From contig DASCMO010000105.1 in NCBI GenBank assembly GCA_036010965.1, positions 1 through 64,000 of the forward strand: DNA of 64,000 bases, in the 5' to 3' direction. Below the pieces are notes generated by a model, which saw nothing but the letters and a program-made list of their open reading frames with translations, was not told the origin of the DNA and searched no databases. The first letter of the stretch is position 1; each line of letters begins with the position of its first letter. Source of the DNA: GCA-2686265 sp036010965. Its GTDB lineage: Bacteria; Planctomycetota; UBA1135; GCA-002686595. Of the stretch, positions 7,993 through 16,681 are shown one piece after another. The position numbers and the translations under genes were made by a program.

Positions 7993-9129
7993 TCAGGCCT
8001 CGGACCGAGCGCGGATCATCACCTCGAGTTCAGCGAGCATGCGCGGCACGATCTCCTCGTAGGAATAGGCCCCCAGCGCCTCGGGTCCGCGCTTGAGGTT
8101 CACATGATTGGGGCCGCACCACAGACCGAGGTCGGCGTCATCGGTCTCGCCGGGTCCGTTCACGCGACAGCCCATGACCGCGATGGTGAGGTCGTGCTGC
8201 GCGGCGTGCTCGGTCGCGCGCTGCACCTCCTGCGCCAGATCGATGAACTTCTCGTTCTCGACGCGCGAGCACGAAGGGCAGGCGATGATGTTCAGGCCAT
8301 CGAAGAAAGAGGGCGGCACCGAGCGAAAGCGGCCGTTCTCGATGTCCTCGAGGATCTGACGGCCGACCTCGATCTCGCGGCCTTTCTCGTCGAATGGCAG
8401 GGTGAGCGATACACGCAGGGTGTCGCCGATGCCGCGCGAGAGTAGCTGCTCGAAGGCCACGCGCGTCTTGATGATCCCATCGGGCGGCAAGCCCGCCTCG
8501 GTGACGCCGAGGTGGACGGGGATCTCGGGGCAGGCCTGTGCGAAGCGCAGGTTTGCCTCGACCACGAGCGCCGGATCCGAGTCCTTGATCGAGACGACGA
8601 AGCGCTCGAATCCGAGCTGATCCAGCAGGGCGCAGTGGTCGATGGCGCAGGCGGCGATGGCTCCGACGCGGTCGCCGCCGAAGCGCTCTTCGTACTCGGG
8701 GGCGACCGAGCCGGCGTTGATGCCGACGCGCAGGGCGCAGTCGTTCTCGGCCGCGGTCTCGGCCAGAAAGGCCACCTTGTCGCGCACCGGCTTGTCGCGC
8801 TCATGGTGATGGAGGTGGCCGGGGTTGTAGCGCAGCTTGTCCACCAGCGGCGCGACCACGGTGGCGAGGCGGTAGCCCTCCTGCAGGTCGACGGACAGGA
8901 TGGCGTCCGACTCCGCGCGCACCCGACGCAAGCCTTCCACATCGCGCTCGCTGTCCACGGCGATGCGGATCAGGTCGGCGCCAGCCTCTTCCAGCAGGCG
9001 CACCTGACGCAGGGTCGCCGGCGCGTCGCGCGTGGGCGTGGCGGCCATGCTCTGCACGACGATCGGCGCGCCCCCCCCCAGAGGCAGGTCGCGGATGGTG
9101 ATGGTGCGGGTCTTGCGGGGGGGAATCAC
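7993..9129 (-). CDS. ispG: 4-hydroxy-3-methylbut-2-en-1-yl diphosphate synthase
   Basis: 378 residues from the GTG at 9129, chosen because an AGGA sits seven bases upstream and the protein then begins at the conserved PPRKTRTITI strand. A longer frame to 9288 has no homologous N-terminus. IspG converts methylerythritol cyclodiphosphate to HMBPP in the non-mevalonate isoprenoid pathway, using a [4Fe-4S] cluster. Typical motifs are VQSMAATPTRD, GADLIRIAV, the LRYNPGH segment, RVGINAGS, and the cluster ligands CPSCSR and GCRVNGPGE near the C-terminus. The length matches the short (two-domain) bacterial form. It is monocistronic and converges on the small membrane-protein gene. Confidence 0.95.
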   Translation of the reverse strand: MIPPRKTRTITIRDLPLGGGAPIVVQSMAATPTRDAPATLRQVRLLEEAGADLIRIAVDSERDVEGLRRVRAESDAILSVDLQEGYRLATVVAPLVDKLRYNPGHLHHHERDKPVRDKVAFLAETAAENDCALRVGINAGSVAPEYEERFGGDRVGAIAACAIDHCALLDQLGFERFVVSIKDSDPALVVEANLRFAQACPEIPVHLGVTEAGLPPDGIIKTRVAFEQLLSRGIGDTLRVSLTLPFDEKGREIEVGRQILEDIENGRFRSVPPSFFDGLNIIACPSCSRVENEKFIDLAQEVQRATEHAAQHDLTIAVMGCRVNGPGETDDADLGLWCGPNHVNLKRGPEALGAYSYEEIVPRMLAELEVMIRARSEA

Positions 9130-9436
9130 GACCAGTCCTGTATTCGGGAAAGCCGTATTGCGGTCCGGTGCCGGATCGGATCGTACTCCCGCCGGCGCTC
9201 GAATTGCGGAAGCGTGTCGGGAGAAACCTTGGACCCAAGTGGTTGTCGCGTCAGCGCGTACGCCCTCTCGTGCACAACGGCGAGGCAAATCGCAGGGCCC
9301 GCATGCGGTCGCTCCCCGGTTCCACCGAGTACCCCTCCGGTGGGACCTCTCTTTTTTGGGTGTTCCTGCCCGGCTGCGGAGGGCCGGGCCCGGCGATCAA
9401 AAGACGCTAGCATGACGCCCAAGGAGGTGCGCGAGG
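9130..9436. other. Intergenic region upstream of ispG and the FAD oxidoreductase
   Basis: 307 bases between divergent genes. The stretch contains a strong plus-strand intrinsic terminator (9318-9357) although no plus-strand protein gene ends nearby. This leaves room for a short plus-strand RNA in about 9130-9317, or for insulation of the downstream gene. I recognise no tRNA, SRP, 6S, RNase P or riboswitch consensus in it. Promoters for both flanking genes must lie here, but I cannot identify them reliably. Confidence 0.5.
9318..9357 (+). terminator. Orphan intrinsic terminator
   Basis: A ten-base-pair stem, with one G-U pair, is formed by 9318-9327 and 9338-9347 around a ten-base loop. It is followed at once by TCTCTTTTTT. 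This has the stem plus U-tract layout of a Rho-independent terminator on the plus strand. No plus-strand coding gene ends within 1.3 kb upstream. Confidence 0.7.
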
Positions 9437-10768
9437 ATGGGGCTCAGAGCAAGTACGGTCGTCGTTGGCGGCGGGATCACGGGGGTGTCGATCGGGGTGC
9501 ACGCGGCGCGGCGCTTCGAGCCCCTGAAGGAGCCGGTGATGGTGCTGGAGCGCGATAGCCTCGCCTCGGGGCCGACGGGCCGCTCGGACGGCACCCTACG
9601 CCAGTACTACGCCTCGCCGGTCACGGCCGGAATGGCCCGTGACTCCCTGCGCGCCTACGCGACCTTCGAGAACCTGGTTGGCCGCTCGATCGGCTTCCAG
9701 CGCTGCGGCGTGCTGACCCTCTCGGCTTCCTCGGGAGCCGAGGATCGGGGAGCCTTGAAGCGCAACCTGCGGACCCTGCTCGACCTCGGCATCGAGGCGC
9801 GGGAGGTGGACGCCAGCGCCATGCGCGCGCTGATCGCGGGCATTGAGGTCGGCGAGGACGCGGTCGGCGTCTTCGAGCCGGGAGCGGGCTTCGTGGACCC
9901 CTGCGCCACGGTCGATGCGATGGCCGCCCTGGCGCGCAGCACCGGCGCGGTGATCCGCTGCGGGAGCGAGGTCACCGCCGTGCTCGTCGAGTGTGGGCGC
10001 GTGCGAGGAGTGCAGACCGCGGAGGGGACGATCGAGTGCGAGCGGGTCGTGATCGCCGCCGGACCGTGGAGCGCAGCCTTGCTGGCCCAGGTCGGCGTCG
10101 ATCTGCCCCTGAGGGCGATGCGCGTCCCCCAGCACTTCGTCTCGACCCTCGGGGCTCCCGACGAGCTGCCGGAGCGCGAGCACGACACCCTGGCCACTGG
10201 CTCCCTGGAAGCCTCGGGAGCAACCCGTTTCTACGACAGCGAGGCCTGCGAGCTGGTCGTCGCAGCCGTCGATGATCGCTTTGGGGCTGACGCGCGGCGC
10301 GCGGCGCATCCAGTGCTGCTTGATCAGGAACTGGGGTTCTTCGCCCGCTGTGAGCCTAGCTTGGGCAGGACGAGGATCGGGCGGCTGGGCTACGAGGGCT
10401 GGAAAGAGACCGAGCGACCCGGCGACCTCGGCGCCGAGCGCGACGAGACCTTCGCCACCTGGGCACGCGACGTGTTGACGCGACGCATCCCGGCCTACGG
10501 CGACAGCCGGGACGAGGGCTCCTCGCCCTGGTGCTGCACGCTCACGCCCGACGCCCAGGCTGCTCTGGGGCCGGTCGGTGACATCGAAGGGCTGTTCGTC
10601 GCCGCCGGGTTTTCGGGACACGGCTTCCAGTTAGCGCCGGCCGTGGGAGAGGGAATGGCCCAGATGCTGGCCGGTCAGTCGGTGAGCGCCTTCGACCCCT
10701 CCTTCTTCGATCCGGGCCGCTTCGACACGGCGCAGGCCGTCGCCTCCGGCGGGGCTTTCGGCCTCTAG
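9437..10768 (+). CDS. FAD-dependent oxidoreductase, DAO / sarcosine oxidase-like
   Basis: 443 residues, with an AAGGAGG ribosome-binding site nine bases before the ATG. The N-terminal FAD dinucleotide fold reads VVVGGGITGVSIGVHAA (about 8-24), then the acidic VLERD strand and SDGTLRQYY. A second nucleotide-contacting segment (RVVIAAGPWSAALLAQVGVDLPL) lies near 200, and a C-terminal FAD motif (GLFVAAGFSGHGFQLAPAVGE) near 385-405. This order is that of the D-amino-acid oxidase / sarcosine oxidase / glycine oxidase group, which oxidise amine substrates. The substrate cannot be read from the sequence. It is a single gene converging on the signalling operon. Confidence 0.88.
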   Translation: MGLRASTVVVGGGITGVSIGVHAARRFEPLKEPVMVLERDSLASGPTGRSDGTLRQYYASPVTAGMARDSLRAYATFENLVGRSIGFQRCGVLTLSASSGAEDRGALKRNLRTLLDLGIEAREVDASAMRALIAGIEVGEDAVGVFEPGAGFVDPCATVDAMAALARSTGAVIRCGSEVTAVLVECGRVRGVQTAEGTIECERVVIAAGPWSAALLAQVGVDLPLRAMRVPQHFVSTLGAPDELPEREHDTLATGSLEASGATRFYDSEACELVVAAVDDRFGADARRAAHPVLLDQELGFFARCEPSLGRTRIGRLGYEGWKETERPGDLGAERDETFATWARDVLTRRIPAYGDSRDEGSSPWCCTLTPDAQAALGPVGDIEGLFVAAGFSGHGFQLAPAVGEGMAQMLAGQSVSAFDPSFFDPGRFDTAQAVASGGAFGL

Positions 10769-10809
10769 CCCGCACGCCTGAGCGCGCAGGCCTTCATGGG
10801 GGATGCCGC

Positions 10810-12198
10810 CTAGGCCACCAGGCCCGCGCTCTTCCATAGCTTGAGCTTGTTCGAGAGCGTGCGCGCGGTCAGCCCCAGGCGCCGGCCGGCCTCGGTCTTG
10901 TTCCCTCCGGTGGATTCCAGAGTCGCCAGGATCGCGTAGCGCTCGATATCGGCCATGCGCAGGTTGGCGAGGCGCTGGCCTAGTTCGCGCTCGGGGTGGG
11001 CGGGAGTTTCGAGGCGTTCGCCTTCCTTGGCGTTTCCTTCGTGCGCGTGACCGGTGGGCTCCAGGCACAGATCGCCCGCCTCGAGGGTTTCGGCCTGAGT
11101 TAGCACGACGGTACGCTGGATGACGCGCTCTAGCTCGCTCACGTTGCCGGGCCAGGGCCATTCGACCAGGCGCTCACGCGCCTCGGTTGAGAGCGAAGGC
11201 AGGGAGTGCCCTTCGAGCCGCGCGGTGCGCTCGATGAAGTGCTCGGCCAAAGGTGCGATGTCCTCGTGGCGCGCGCGCAGCGGAGCGATGGCCAGGGGGA
11301 GGATATGCAGCCGGTAGTAGAGATCCTCGCGGAAGCGCTCTGCGGCGACCTCCACCGGCAGGTTGCTGCTGGTGGTGGCGATGACCCTCACATCCACTTT
11401 GACGGACGCAGTCCCGCCCACGCGCTCGAGTTCCTTTTCCTCGAGAACGCGCAGCAGGCGCTCCTGAAGCTCGGGCGGGAGTTCGCCGATCTCGTCGAGG
11501 ACAAGTGTTCCGCCGTCGGCGAGTTCGAAGCGCCCGGAGCGAGCGCCCCGCTTGCCTTGCTCGCACCCGAACAGCTCGATCTCGAGTTGTTCGGGACAGT
11601 GGGCGGCGCAGTGGACGCGAATGTAGGGCCCGTTTCGCCGCGGAGAAAGTCGATGGATGGTGCGCGCCAGGCGCTCCTTTCCGGTCCCGCACTCGCCGGT
11701 CACCAACACGGTCCCGGTTGAACGGGCGATGCGTGCCGCCGTGCGCAGGCACTCCAGCATGCGCGGGCTCTTGGCTACCATCGGGGTGTCGGCGTCCCCG
11801 TCGATCTCGCCGCGCAGGTAGGCGTTCTCCTCCTTGAGGCGGCGGTTCTCCTCGATGCGGGAGAAGGCCCACTCGAGGGCCGCTGCCGAGACCGAGCCCG
11901 GAAGGACTTCCGTCGTCCAGCGCGCGTTCTCGGGGGCGGCGGCTTCGGTGTTGCCCATCAGGATCACGGGTAGCTCGGGGCACTCCTGGTGGATCGCCTC
12001 AACCAGGGGCATGTGGCCCGGGCCTCCGGTCCGCCCGTCAGTGAGCACGATGTCGGGCTGGCAGTTCCGCAGGCGTTTGCGAGCGCCTTCCCAGTCGGTG
12101 GCCTGTTCCGCCAGGCACCCGATGGAGGTGACGGTTTCGGTCAGGAGGTCGCGGGACGCGGAGTCGGCGTGGATGATCAAGACGCGTTGGAGAGTCAT
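10810..12198 (-). CDS. NtrC-like AAA+ regulator with pseudo-receiver and no GAFTGA loop
   Basis: 462 residues. Residues 1-115 resemble a receiver, but the acidic pocket reads His-Ala-Asp in place of Asp-Asp and the conserved Lys near 101 is Gly; the phospho-acceptor Asp54 remains. Residues 140-375 form a sigma-54-type AAA+ domain with Walker A GECGTGKE (168-175), Walker B TLVLDEIGELP and the RFREDLYYRL segment. Where NtrC proteins have HEKGAFTGA the sequence reads CEQGKRGARS and is about four residues shorter, so the sigma-54 contact loop is missing. A Fis-type helix-turn-helix (GGNKTEAGRRLGLTARTLSNK) ends the protein. It may therefore act without sigma-54, as TyrR does. Last gene of the operon, 16 bases after the pseudo-receiver/ATPase gene. 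Confidence 0.9.
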   Translation of the reverse strand: MTLQRVLIIHADSASRDLLTETVTSIGCLAEQATDWEGARKRLRNCQPDIVLTDGRTGGPGHMPLVEAIHQECPELPVILMGNTEAAAPENARWTTEVLPGSVSAAALEWAFSRIEENRRLKEENAYLRGEIDGDADTPMVAKSPRMLECLRTAARIARSTGTVLVTGECGTGKERLARTIHRLSPRRNGPYIRVHCAAHCPEQLEIELFGCEQGKRGARSGRFELADGGTLVLDEIGELPPELQERLLRVLEEKELERVGGTASVKVDVRVIATTSSNLPVEVAAERFREDLYYRLHILPLAIAPLRARHEDIAPLAEHFIERTARLEGHSLPSLSTEARERLVEWPWPGNVSELERVIQRTVVLTQAETLEAGDLCLEPTGHAHEGNAKEGERLETPAHPERELGQRLANLRMADIERYAILATLESTGGNKTEAGRRLGLTARTLSNKLKLWKSAGLVA

Positions 12199-12214
12199 GA
12201 TGGGGCCTCGAAGA

Positions 12215-13192
12215 TCACGAGTGATCGGAGGGAGTGGAGAGGGATGAAGGGGCGGCGCTCTCGCGGGGTGCGTCCTGGGGCCGGGGGCCGCTCAAGAGGC
12301 GGCCGATCACGACAGCGATGGAGGGAGAGAGCTGGAAGATCTCACCCAGATCGTCGATCTGGATCGAGTGCAGGACCTCTCGCACCGTGTCTGGCGTGAG
12401 GTAGTCAAACTCCGAGAGGTTCACGGTGCGCCCGTCATCGAAGTCGACCCGCGACGCCCCGAAGCGGGCCGTCACGCTCGTGCCGCGCGTCGGACAGGAG
12501 CGGACCTCGACGGTCTCCGCCAGACACCGGACGCGCGAGAGGCCGCCGGAGGGCGTCTCGTCATTGCCATCGGCGTCGAACCCGACCCCGCGGTCGGTGA
12601 CGGTGACGACGCACTCGCGGTCGTCCATGACCGCCCGCACTTCCACCAGCCCTCCGTCGCCGGGATAGGCGTGCAGGATGGCGTTCTCGACCAGTTCGGC
12701 CGTGGCCGTGGAGATGCGGGCGCGTGTCGTGGGGGAGACCGCGCAGCGCAGGGCGAAGGCGGCCAGGTCGCGCGGACAGTGCTCGATGGCGCCGGGAGCC
12801 GCGGAATAGGTCTGCTCGAACACCGCGGCCGGCCTCGTGGTCGAGGCTTCGACCGATGCGACCAGTTCGTCGATGCGGAACGGCTGGGAGAGGAAGTCGC
12901 TGGCCCCGAGCCTGTACGCCCGGCGGCAATCCGCGGGAGTCGGGGAGGGGCTGAAGAAGATCGTGCGCGGCAGGGTCCCGCGGCGCTGAAACTCGGCCAT
13001 GAGGTCGAAGCCCGTGCGCTCGCCGAGGTCGAGGCGCGTGACCAGGACCTCGGGGCAAGGCAATCGCAAGGCCTCCGTTGCGTTGGTGACCACGGCCACT
13101 TCATGGCCGCGGCGTTCGAGCGCGCTCGAGATCACCAGCGCCACGGACGGTTCGTGCTCGACAACCAGGACGCGCAGATCGTTTTCGCTCAC
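12215..13192 (-). CDS. Pseudo-receiver fused to RsbW-like GHKL ATPase
   Basis: 325 residues from a GTG whose GTGA overlaps the stop of the upstream kinase-like gene. Residues 5-115 have the receiver fold, but the acidic pair reads Glu-His, the phospho-acceptor is Arg53 (VLVTRLDLGERTGFDLM) and the conserved Lys is Gln103 (FLSQPF), so phosphorylation is unlikely. Residues 135-250 form an anti-sigma-type histidine-kinase-like ATPase domain: N box ELVENAILHAYPG, G1 box VTDRGVGFD, then GGLSRVRCLAETVEVRS. This half looks intact and is of the kind that phosphorylates or sequesters STAS-type partners. The last 75 residues match nothing I know. No anti-sigma antagonist lies nearby. Confidence 0.8.
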   Translation of the reverse strand: MSENDLRVLVVEHEPSVALVISSALERRGHEVAVVTNATEALRLPCPEVLVTRLDLGERTGFDLMAEFQRRGTLPRTIFFSPSPTPADCRRAYRLGASDFLSQPFRIDELVASVEASTTRPAAVFEQTYSAAPGAIEHCPRDLAAFALRCAVSPTTRARISTATAELVENAILHAYPGDGGLVEVRAVMDDRECVVTVTDRGVGFDADGNDETPSGGLSRVRCLAETVEVRSCPTRGTSVTARFGASRVDFDDGRTVNLSEFDYLTPDTVREVLHSIQIDDLGEIFQLSPSIAVVIGRLLSGPRPQDAPRESAAPSSLSTPSDHS

Positions 13193-13854
13193 GCGGCACC
13201 TCCCCTCGCGGCCTGGGTGAGGAGCCGAACGGTTAGCCCGACCGTGCCAAAGCGAGAGGTCGTCTCCGAGATCTGCCCGCCCATGCGTGCGATCTCACGC
13301 CGGGCGAGGGTCTCGCCGAGCCGCGGGCGGGCCGTGGAAGCGGGGAACCTCCGCGCCGGTCCCTGGGCACGGATCCCGAAGAATGCCATGCCGTCCCGCG
13401 AGCGGGCGTGGAGCAAGGCCTCGCCGTGGTCATCGACCACCGCTTCGAGCAGGCCTGCGAGGGCGCGTGAGAGCAGCGGCCCATCGATGGTGAGACGCGC
13501 CGAACATTCGTCGATGGCGAAGATGACCCGGCAGCGGCTTCTCTCGGGGACCACATCGACGGCCCCGCGGACGACCTCCTCGAGGCTGCACGGAAGGGGC
13601 TGGAGCGTCGGCGGGTGTGAGAAGTCGATCAGGTTCTGGACCCGTCGACCGATGCGCACGACCTCCGAGACCACGCCCTCGAATCGCTCGGCCTGGGGGT
13701 TGTCCGGCGGGAGATCGCGGGCGATGGCCTCGATCGAGGCCCGCAGGGCGGACAGGGGGAGGTGCAGTTCCTCCGAGATCGAGTGCACCGAAAAGGGGCC
13801 CTGGGTGCCGGGCAGAGGCTCTGACGAGTGTTTTGGGCGCTGATTCCAGGCCAT
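13189..13854 (-). CDS. Degenerate histidine-kinase-like protein
   Basis: 221 residues with the layout of a cytoplasmic HisKA plus ATPase module and no sensor or membrane segment. The dimerisation helix reads SISEELHLPLSALRAS, where active kinases have S-H-E-L-R-x-P-L; the phospho-accepting His is Glu28. The ATP-binding half is also altered: the N-box Asn is absent (LLSRALAGLLEAVVDD), the G1 Asp is absent, and the G2 box is reduced to RPRLGETLARREIARMGGQI. Catalysis and autophosphorylation are therefore unlikely. It starts the three-gene operon with the pseudo-receiver proteins and may serve as a protein-interaction scaffold. It is divergent from the M1 peptidase gene. Confidence 0.75.
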   Translation of the reverse strand: MAWNQRPKHSSEPLPGTQGPFSVHSISEELHLPLSALRASIEAIARDLPPDNPQAERFEGVVSEVVRIGRRVQNLIDFSHPPTLQPLPCSLEEVVRGAVDVVPERSRCRVIFAIDECSARLTIDGPLLSRALAGLLEAVVDDHGEALLHARSRDGMAFFGIRAQGPARRFPASTARPRLGETLARREIARMGGQISETTSRFGTVGLTVRLLTQAARGGAA

Positions 13855-14142
13855 AGTGTGACTCCATGCGGTCAGTGGGCGGTCGCATGAGGCACATCGG
13901 CCTGAGGGGTGGAATCTCTTTACCGTCAGGCTGTCGATTCACGCAATTTTTTCCGCGATGCGAGAGCGGAAGGGGGAGCCAGGCACCTTCTGCGCCAGGA
14001 ATCGGTGGCGGCCTCCCACCCCCGGCACGGCGGCTCAGCCGCCAGCACAATCCCCTGCCGCGCGCCCGTTCATGCGCGCAGGCCTTGTGGCTCTCGACGC
14101 CCCTGCGCATCATGTGAGGGCCGTCGTCCAGCGACCACCCCC

Positions 14143-16680
14143 ATGACAGCGCACCCTGATCCGACCCGCTTCAGCGCGGGTCTCGCGGCCCTCGCCCTGC
14201 TTTGCCCGCTCTCCGGGGCGACACAGGAGCCCGCGGCATCCGAGGAGGCCGCGATTCCCGCGCCGACCGCCACCCGCGCCCGCGACGGCCGTTCGTCGCG
14301 CGTCGACTACGAGATCAAGGCCCGGCTGGAAGAGGTGGGCGATGGTGATGGCGGCCTGATGCGTTGGAAGCTGCATGGCGAGGAACGCTTGACCTGGACC
14401 AACGAGAGCGGAGAGAGCGTTCCCGATCTGTGGTTCCACCTCTACCTGAACGCCTTCTCGAACAACCGCTCCACACACATGCTCGGCGCGGGAGAGAACC
14501 TGCGCGGGATGTCGGTCAGCGACCTCGACCGCGAGTGGTGGTACGGATGGCAAGAGGTCACGCGCGTGCTCGTTGACGGTGTGGACGTTACCTCGACGGT
14601 GCGCTACCGCCAGCCGGACACCTGGGAAGCCGCCGCCGATGGCGAGGGCTTCGTCCGCGAGCAGGACCGCAGCGTGATGAGCGTGGAACTGCCGCGTGAG
14701 ATCATCGACGGCCAGACGGCGGAGATCGAGATCGAGTGGACCTCTCAGCTCCCGCGCGTGAGGCGCCGGACAGGCACCAAGGACGATTTCCTCTTCGTCG
14801 CTCAGTGGTTCCCCAAGCTCGGGGTCTATGAGCGAGAGCGAGGCTGGAACTGCCATCAGTTCCACGCATCGACCGAGTTCTACTCGAACTATGGAACCTA
14901 CCGCGTGGCCCTCGACCTGCCCGTCGCCTACGCCGACCGGGTCGCGGGCTCGGGCGTGCAGGTCGAGCAGATCATCCGTGATGGCCGCGTCGAGACGGTC
15001 TTCGAGGCCCCCTCGCCCCTCGACCGCCTGCGCGCCGACGAATTCGGGAAGCTGGCGCTGGTGCACGACTTCACCTGGACGGCGGATCCCGAGTACGTCG
15101 TACGCGACTTCGAGTTCCGCTTCGACGAGTGGAGGGCGAGGTACGCCGGCGACCAGGGCCAGGCCGAGGCCGCCATCGGGGCGGACCTGCGCATGCGAGA
15201 CGTGAAGGTGCGCGTGCTGGTCCAGCCCGAGCACGCCGACCAGGCGCAGCGCCACTTCGAGGCCACGAGCGCGGGGCTCTACTTCTACGGGTTGTGGTTC
15301 GGCGAGTATCCCTACGAACAGGTGACGGTCGTGGATCCCGCCTGGGGCGGCGGCGGGGCGGGGGGCATGGAATATCCGACCCTGTTCACCTGCGGAACGG
15401 CTCTGTTCACGACCGCGGACATGTACCGGCCCGAGAGCGTGACCGTCCACGAGTGCGGTCACCAGTTCTGGTACGGGCTCGTGGGGAACAACGAGTTCGA
15501 GGCCGCCTGGATGGACGAGGGCTTCAACTCCTACGCGGACTCCGAGGCGCTCTGGCGCGTGTACGGCCCGCGCCGGGAAACCCGGAGCTACCTGCAGATT
15601 CCCTTCTCCGGCCGGCGCGTGACCTCCCTGCCCGGCGGCGGACGCCTGGGGAATGCCATCACCGCGACCAGCTGGAATACGGACTGGATCCCCGATGTAT
15701 GGCACGCGCGAGCGATCGGCCGAGCCATCTCGCGACCCCTGCGTTCCAGCGACCTGGTTGACTGGTGGCGCGATCAACCTCTGCTCACACTCGTGCCCTC
15801 CTGGAGCGACCCGCGCTGGAGCGATCGGGCCGGCTACCTGCGCGACCCCGACTCCGATTCGATCGTCACCCACGCCTGGGAGTACGTGGACCGCTCGAGC
15901 TATCGCACCAACAGCTACCCGCGTCCGGCGGTCGCCCTGCGCACGCTCTCGGGCCTCGTGGGCTACGACGCCTTCCTGGCCGGGATGCGCCACTACGCGC
16001 GCCAGTGGCGCTACCGCCATCCCTATCCGCAGGACTTCTACGGGGCCTTCAACGAGGGGGCCGGCGTGGACGTCGGCTGGTATTTCGAGGACGCCTTCGA
16101 GAGCACTCGCACCATCGACTGGAGTGTCACGGTCTCCCAGAGGGTGCCGGGTGATGAGCTGGGCTATTTCCCCTTGCCCGAGGGCGGGTTCGAAGAGCGC
16201 GGGCGCGAGCGCGACGACGAGGACACGGAGGACGAGGAATCCACCGCTGACGGCGATGCCGACGGCGGGGGAGCTGACGACGAGGGGGGAGAGCCCGAGG
16301 AGGCCTCACCCGAGCCGGAGAACCCGCGCCTGGCGACGGTGCTCCTGCGCCGGGAAGGCGAGCTGTGCCTGCCCCTGAAGTGGCGCGTGACCATCGAGCC
16401 CACCGAGGACGGGGAGGGCGGCGAGGAGACCCTCGACTTCACCTGGACCCGGGAGCAACAGCTCGCCCAGACCTGGCTGCGCTGGAAGATCGAGTTGCCC
16501 GCGGACAGGCGCGTGAGTTCGGTCGTTCTGGACCCCGAGCGGGTCTACTACATCGACGCGGACATGTCGGACAACCAGTGGTTCCGGGCTACGGATGACC
16601 TCGCGCCCCTGCGCTGGTCGGAACGAGTCTTCAACCAGTACACCCACCTGCTGCACTTCTACGCCGGGATCGGAGGCTGA
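14143..16680 (+). CDS. Secreted M1-family zinc metallopeptidase
   Basis: 845 residues from the ATG at 14143, which begins a signal peptide (FSAGLAALALLCPLSG). A longer open frame upstream is Arg-rich and not homologous. The M1 aminopeptidase signatures are present: substrate-binding GGMEYP near 409, zinc site HECGHQ at 436-441, and the third ligand in AAWMDEGFNSY some 20 residues on. An N-terminal beta domain precedes it. Near 680-725 there is a strongly acidic low-complexity insert (runs of Asp, Glu and Gly), probably a flexible linker before the final beta domain. It probably digests peptides outside the cytoplasm. The following membrane-protein gene begins two bases after the stop. Confidence 0.9.
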   Translation: MTAHPDPTRFSAGLAALALLCPLSGATQEPAASEEAAIPAPTATRARDGRSSRVDYEIKARLEEVGDGDGGLMRWKLHGEERLTWTNESGESVPDLWFHLYLNAFSNNRSTHMLGAGENLRGMSVSDLDREWWYGWQEVTRVLVDGVDVTSTVRYRQPDTWEAAADGEGFVREQDRSVMSVELPREIIDGQTAEIEIEWTSQLPRVRRRTGTKDDFLFVAQWFPKLGVYERERGWNCHQFHASTEFYSNYGTYRVALDLPVAYADRVAGSGVQVEQIIRDGRVETVFEAPSPLDRLRADEFGKLALVHDFTWTADPEYVVRDFEFRFDEWRARYAGDQGQAEAAIGADLRMRDVKVRVLVQPEHADQAQRHFEATSAGLYFYGLWFGEYPYEQVTVVDPAWGGGGAGGMEYPTLFTCGTALFTTADMYRPESVTVHECGHQFWYGLVGNNEFEAAWMDEGFNSYADSEALWRVYGPRRETRSYLQIPFSGRRVTSLPGGGRLGNAITATSWNTDWIPDVWHARAIGRAISRPLRSSDLVDWWRDQPLLTLVPSWSDPRWSDRAGYLRDPDSDSIVTHAWEYVDRSSYRTNSYPRPAVALRTLSGLVGYDAFLAGMRHYARQWRYRHPYPQDFYGAFNEGAGVDVGWYFEDAFESTRTIDWSVTVSQRVPGDELGYFPLPEGGFEERGRERDDEDTEDEESTADGDADGGGADDEGGEPEEASPEPENPRLATVLLRREGELCLPLKWRVTIEPTEDGEGGEETLDFTWTREQQLAQTWLRWKIELPADRRVSSVVLDPERVYYIDADMSDNQWFRATDDLAPLRWSERVFNQYTHLLHFYAGIGG

Positions 16681-16681
16681 T

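Noticed and set aside
9368..9389. GC-rich inverted repeat (GCCCGGC/GCCGGGC) as a terminator
   Set aside because: No T-run follows it on either strand; the terminator at 9318-9357 just upstream is a better candidate.
8512..9558. Plus-strand open frame across ispG
   Set aside because: It overlaps the conserved ispG frame and runs into the FAD oxidoreductase gene without any recognisable protein.
13855..14142. Sigma-54 promoter for the signalling operon
   Set aside because: I found no TGGCAC-N5-TTGCA-like pair in the intergenic region.
14110..16020. 636-codon minus-strand open frame opposite the M1 peptidase
   Set aside because: The plus strand encodes complete HExxH and GxMEN-type motifs; the minus frame is an artefact of high G+C.
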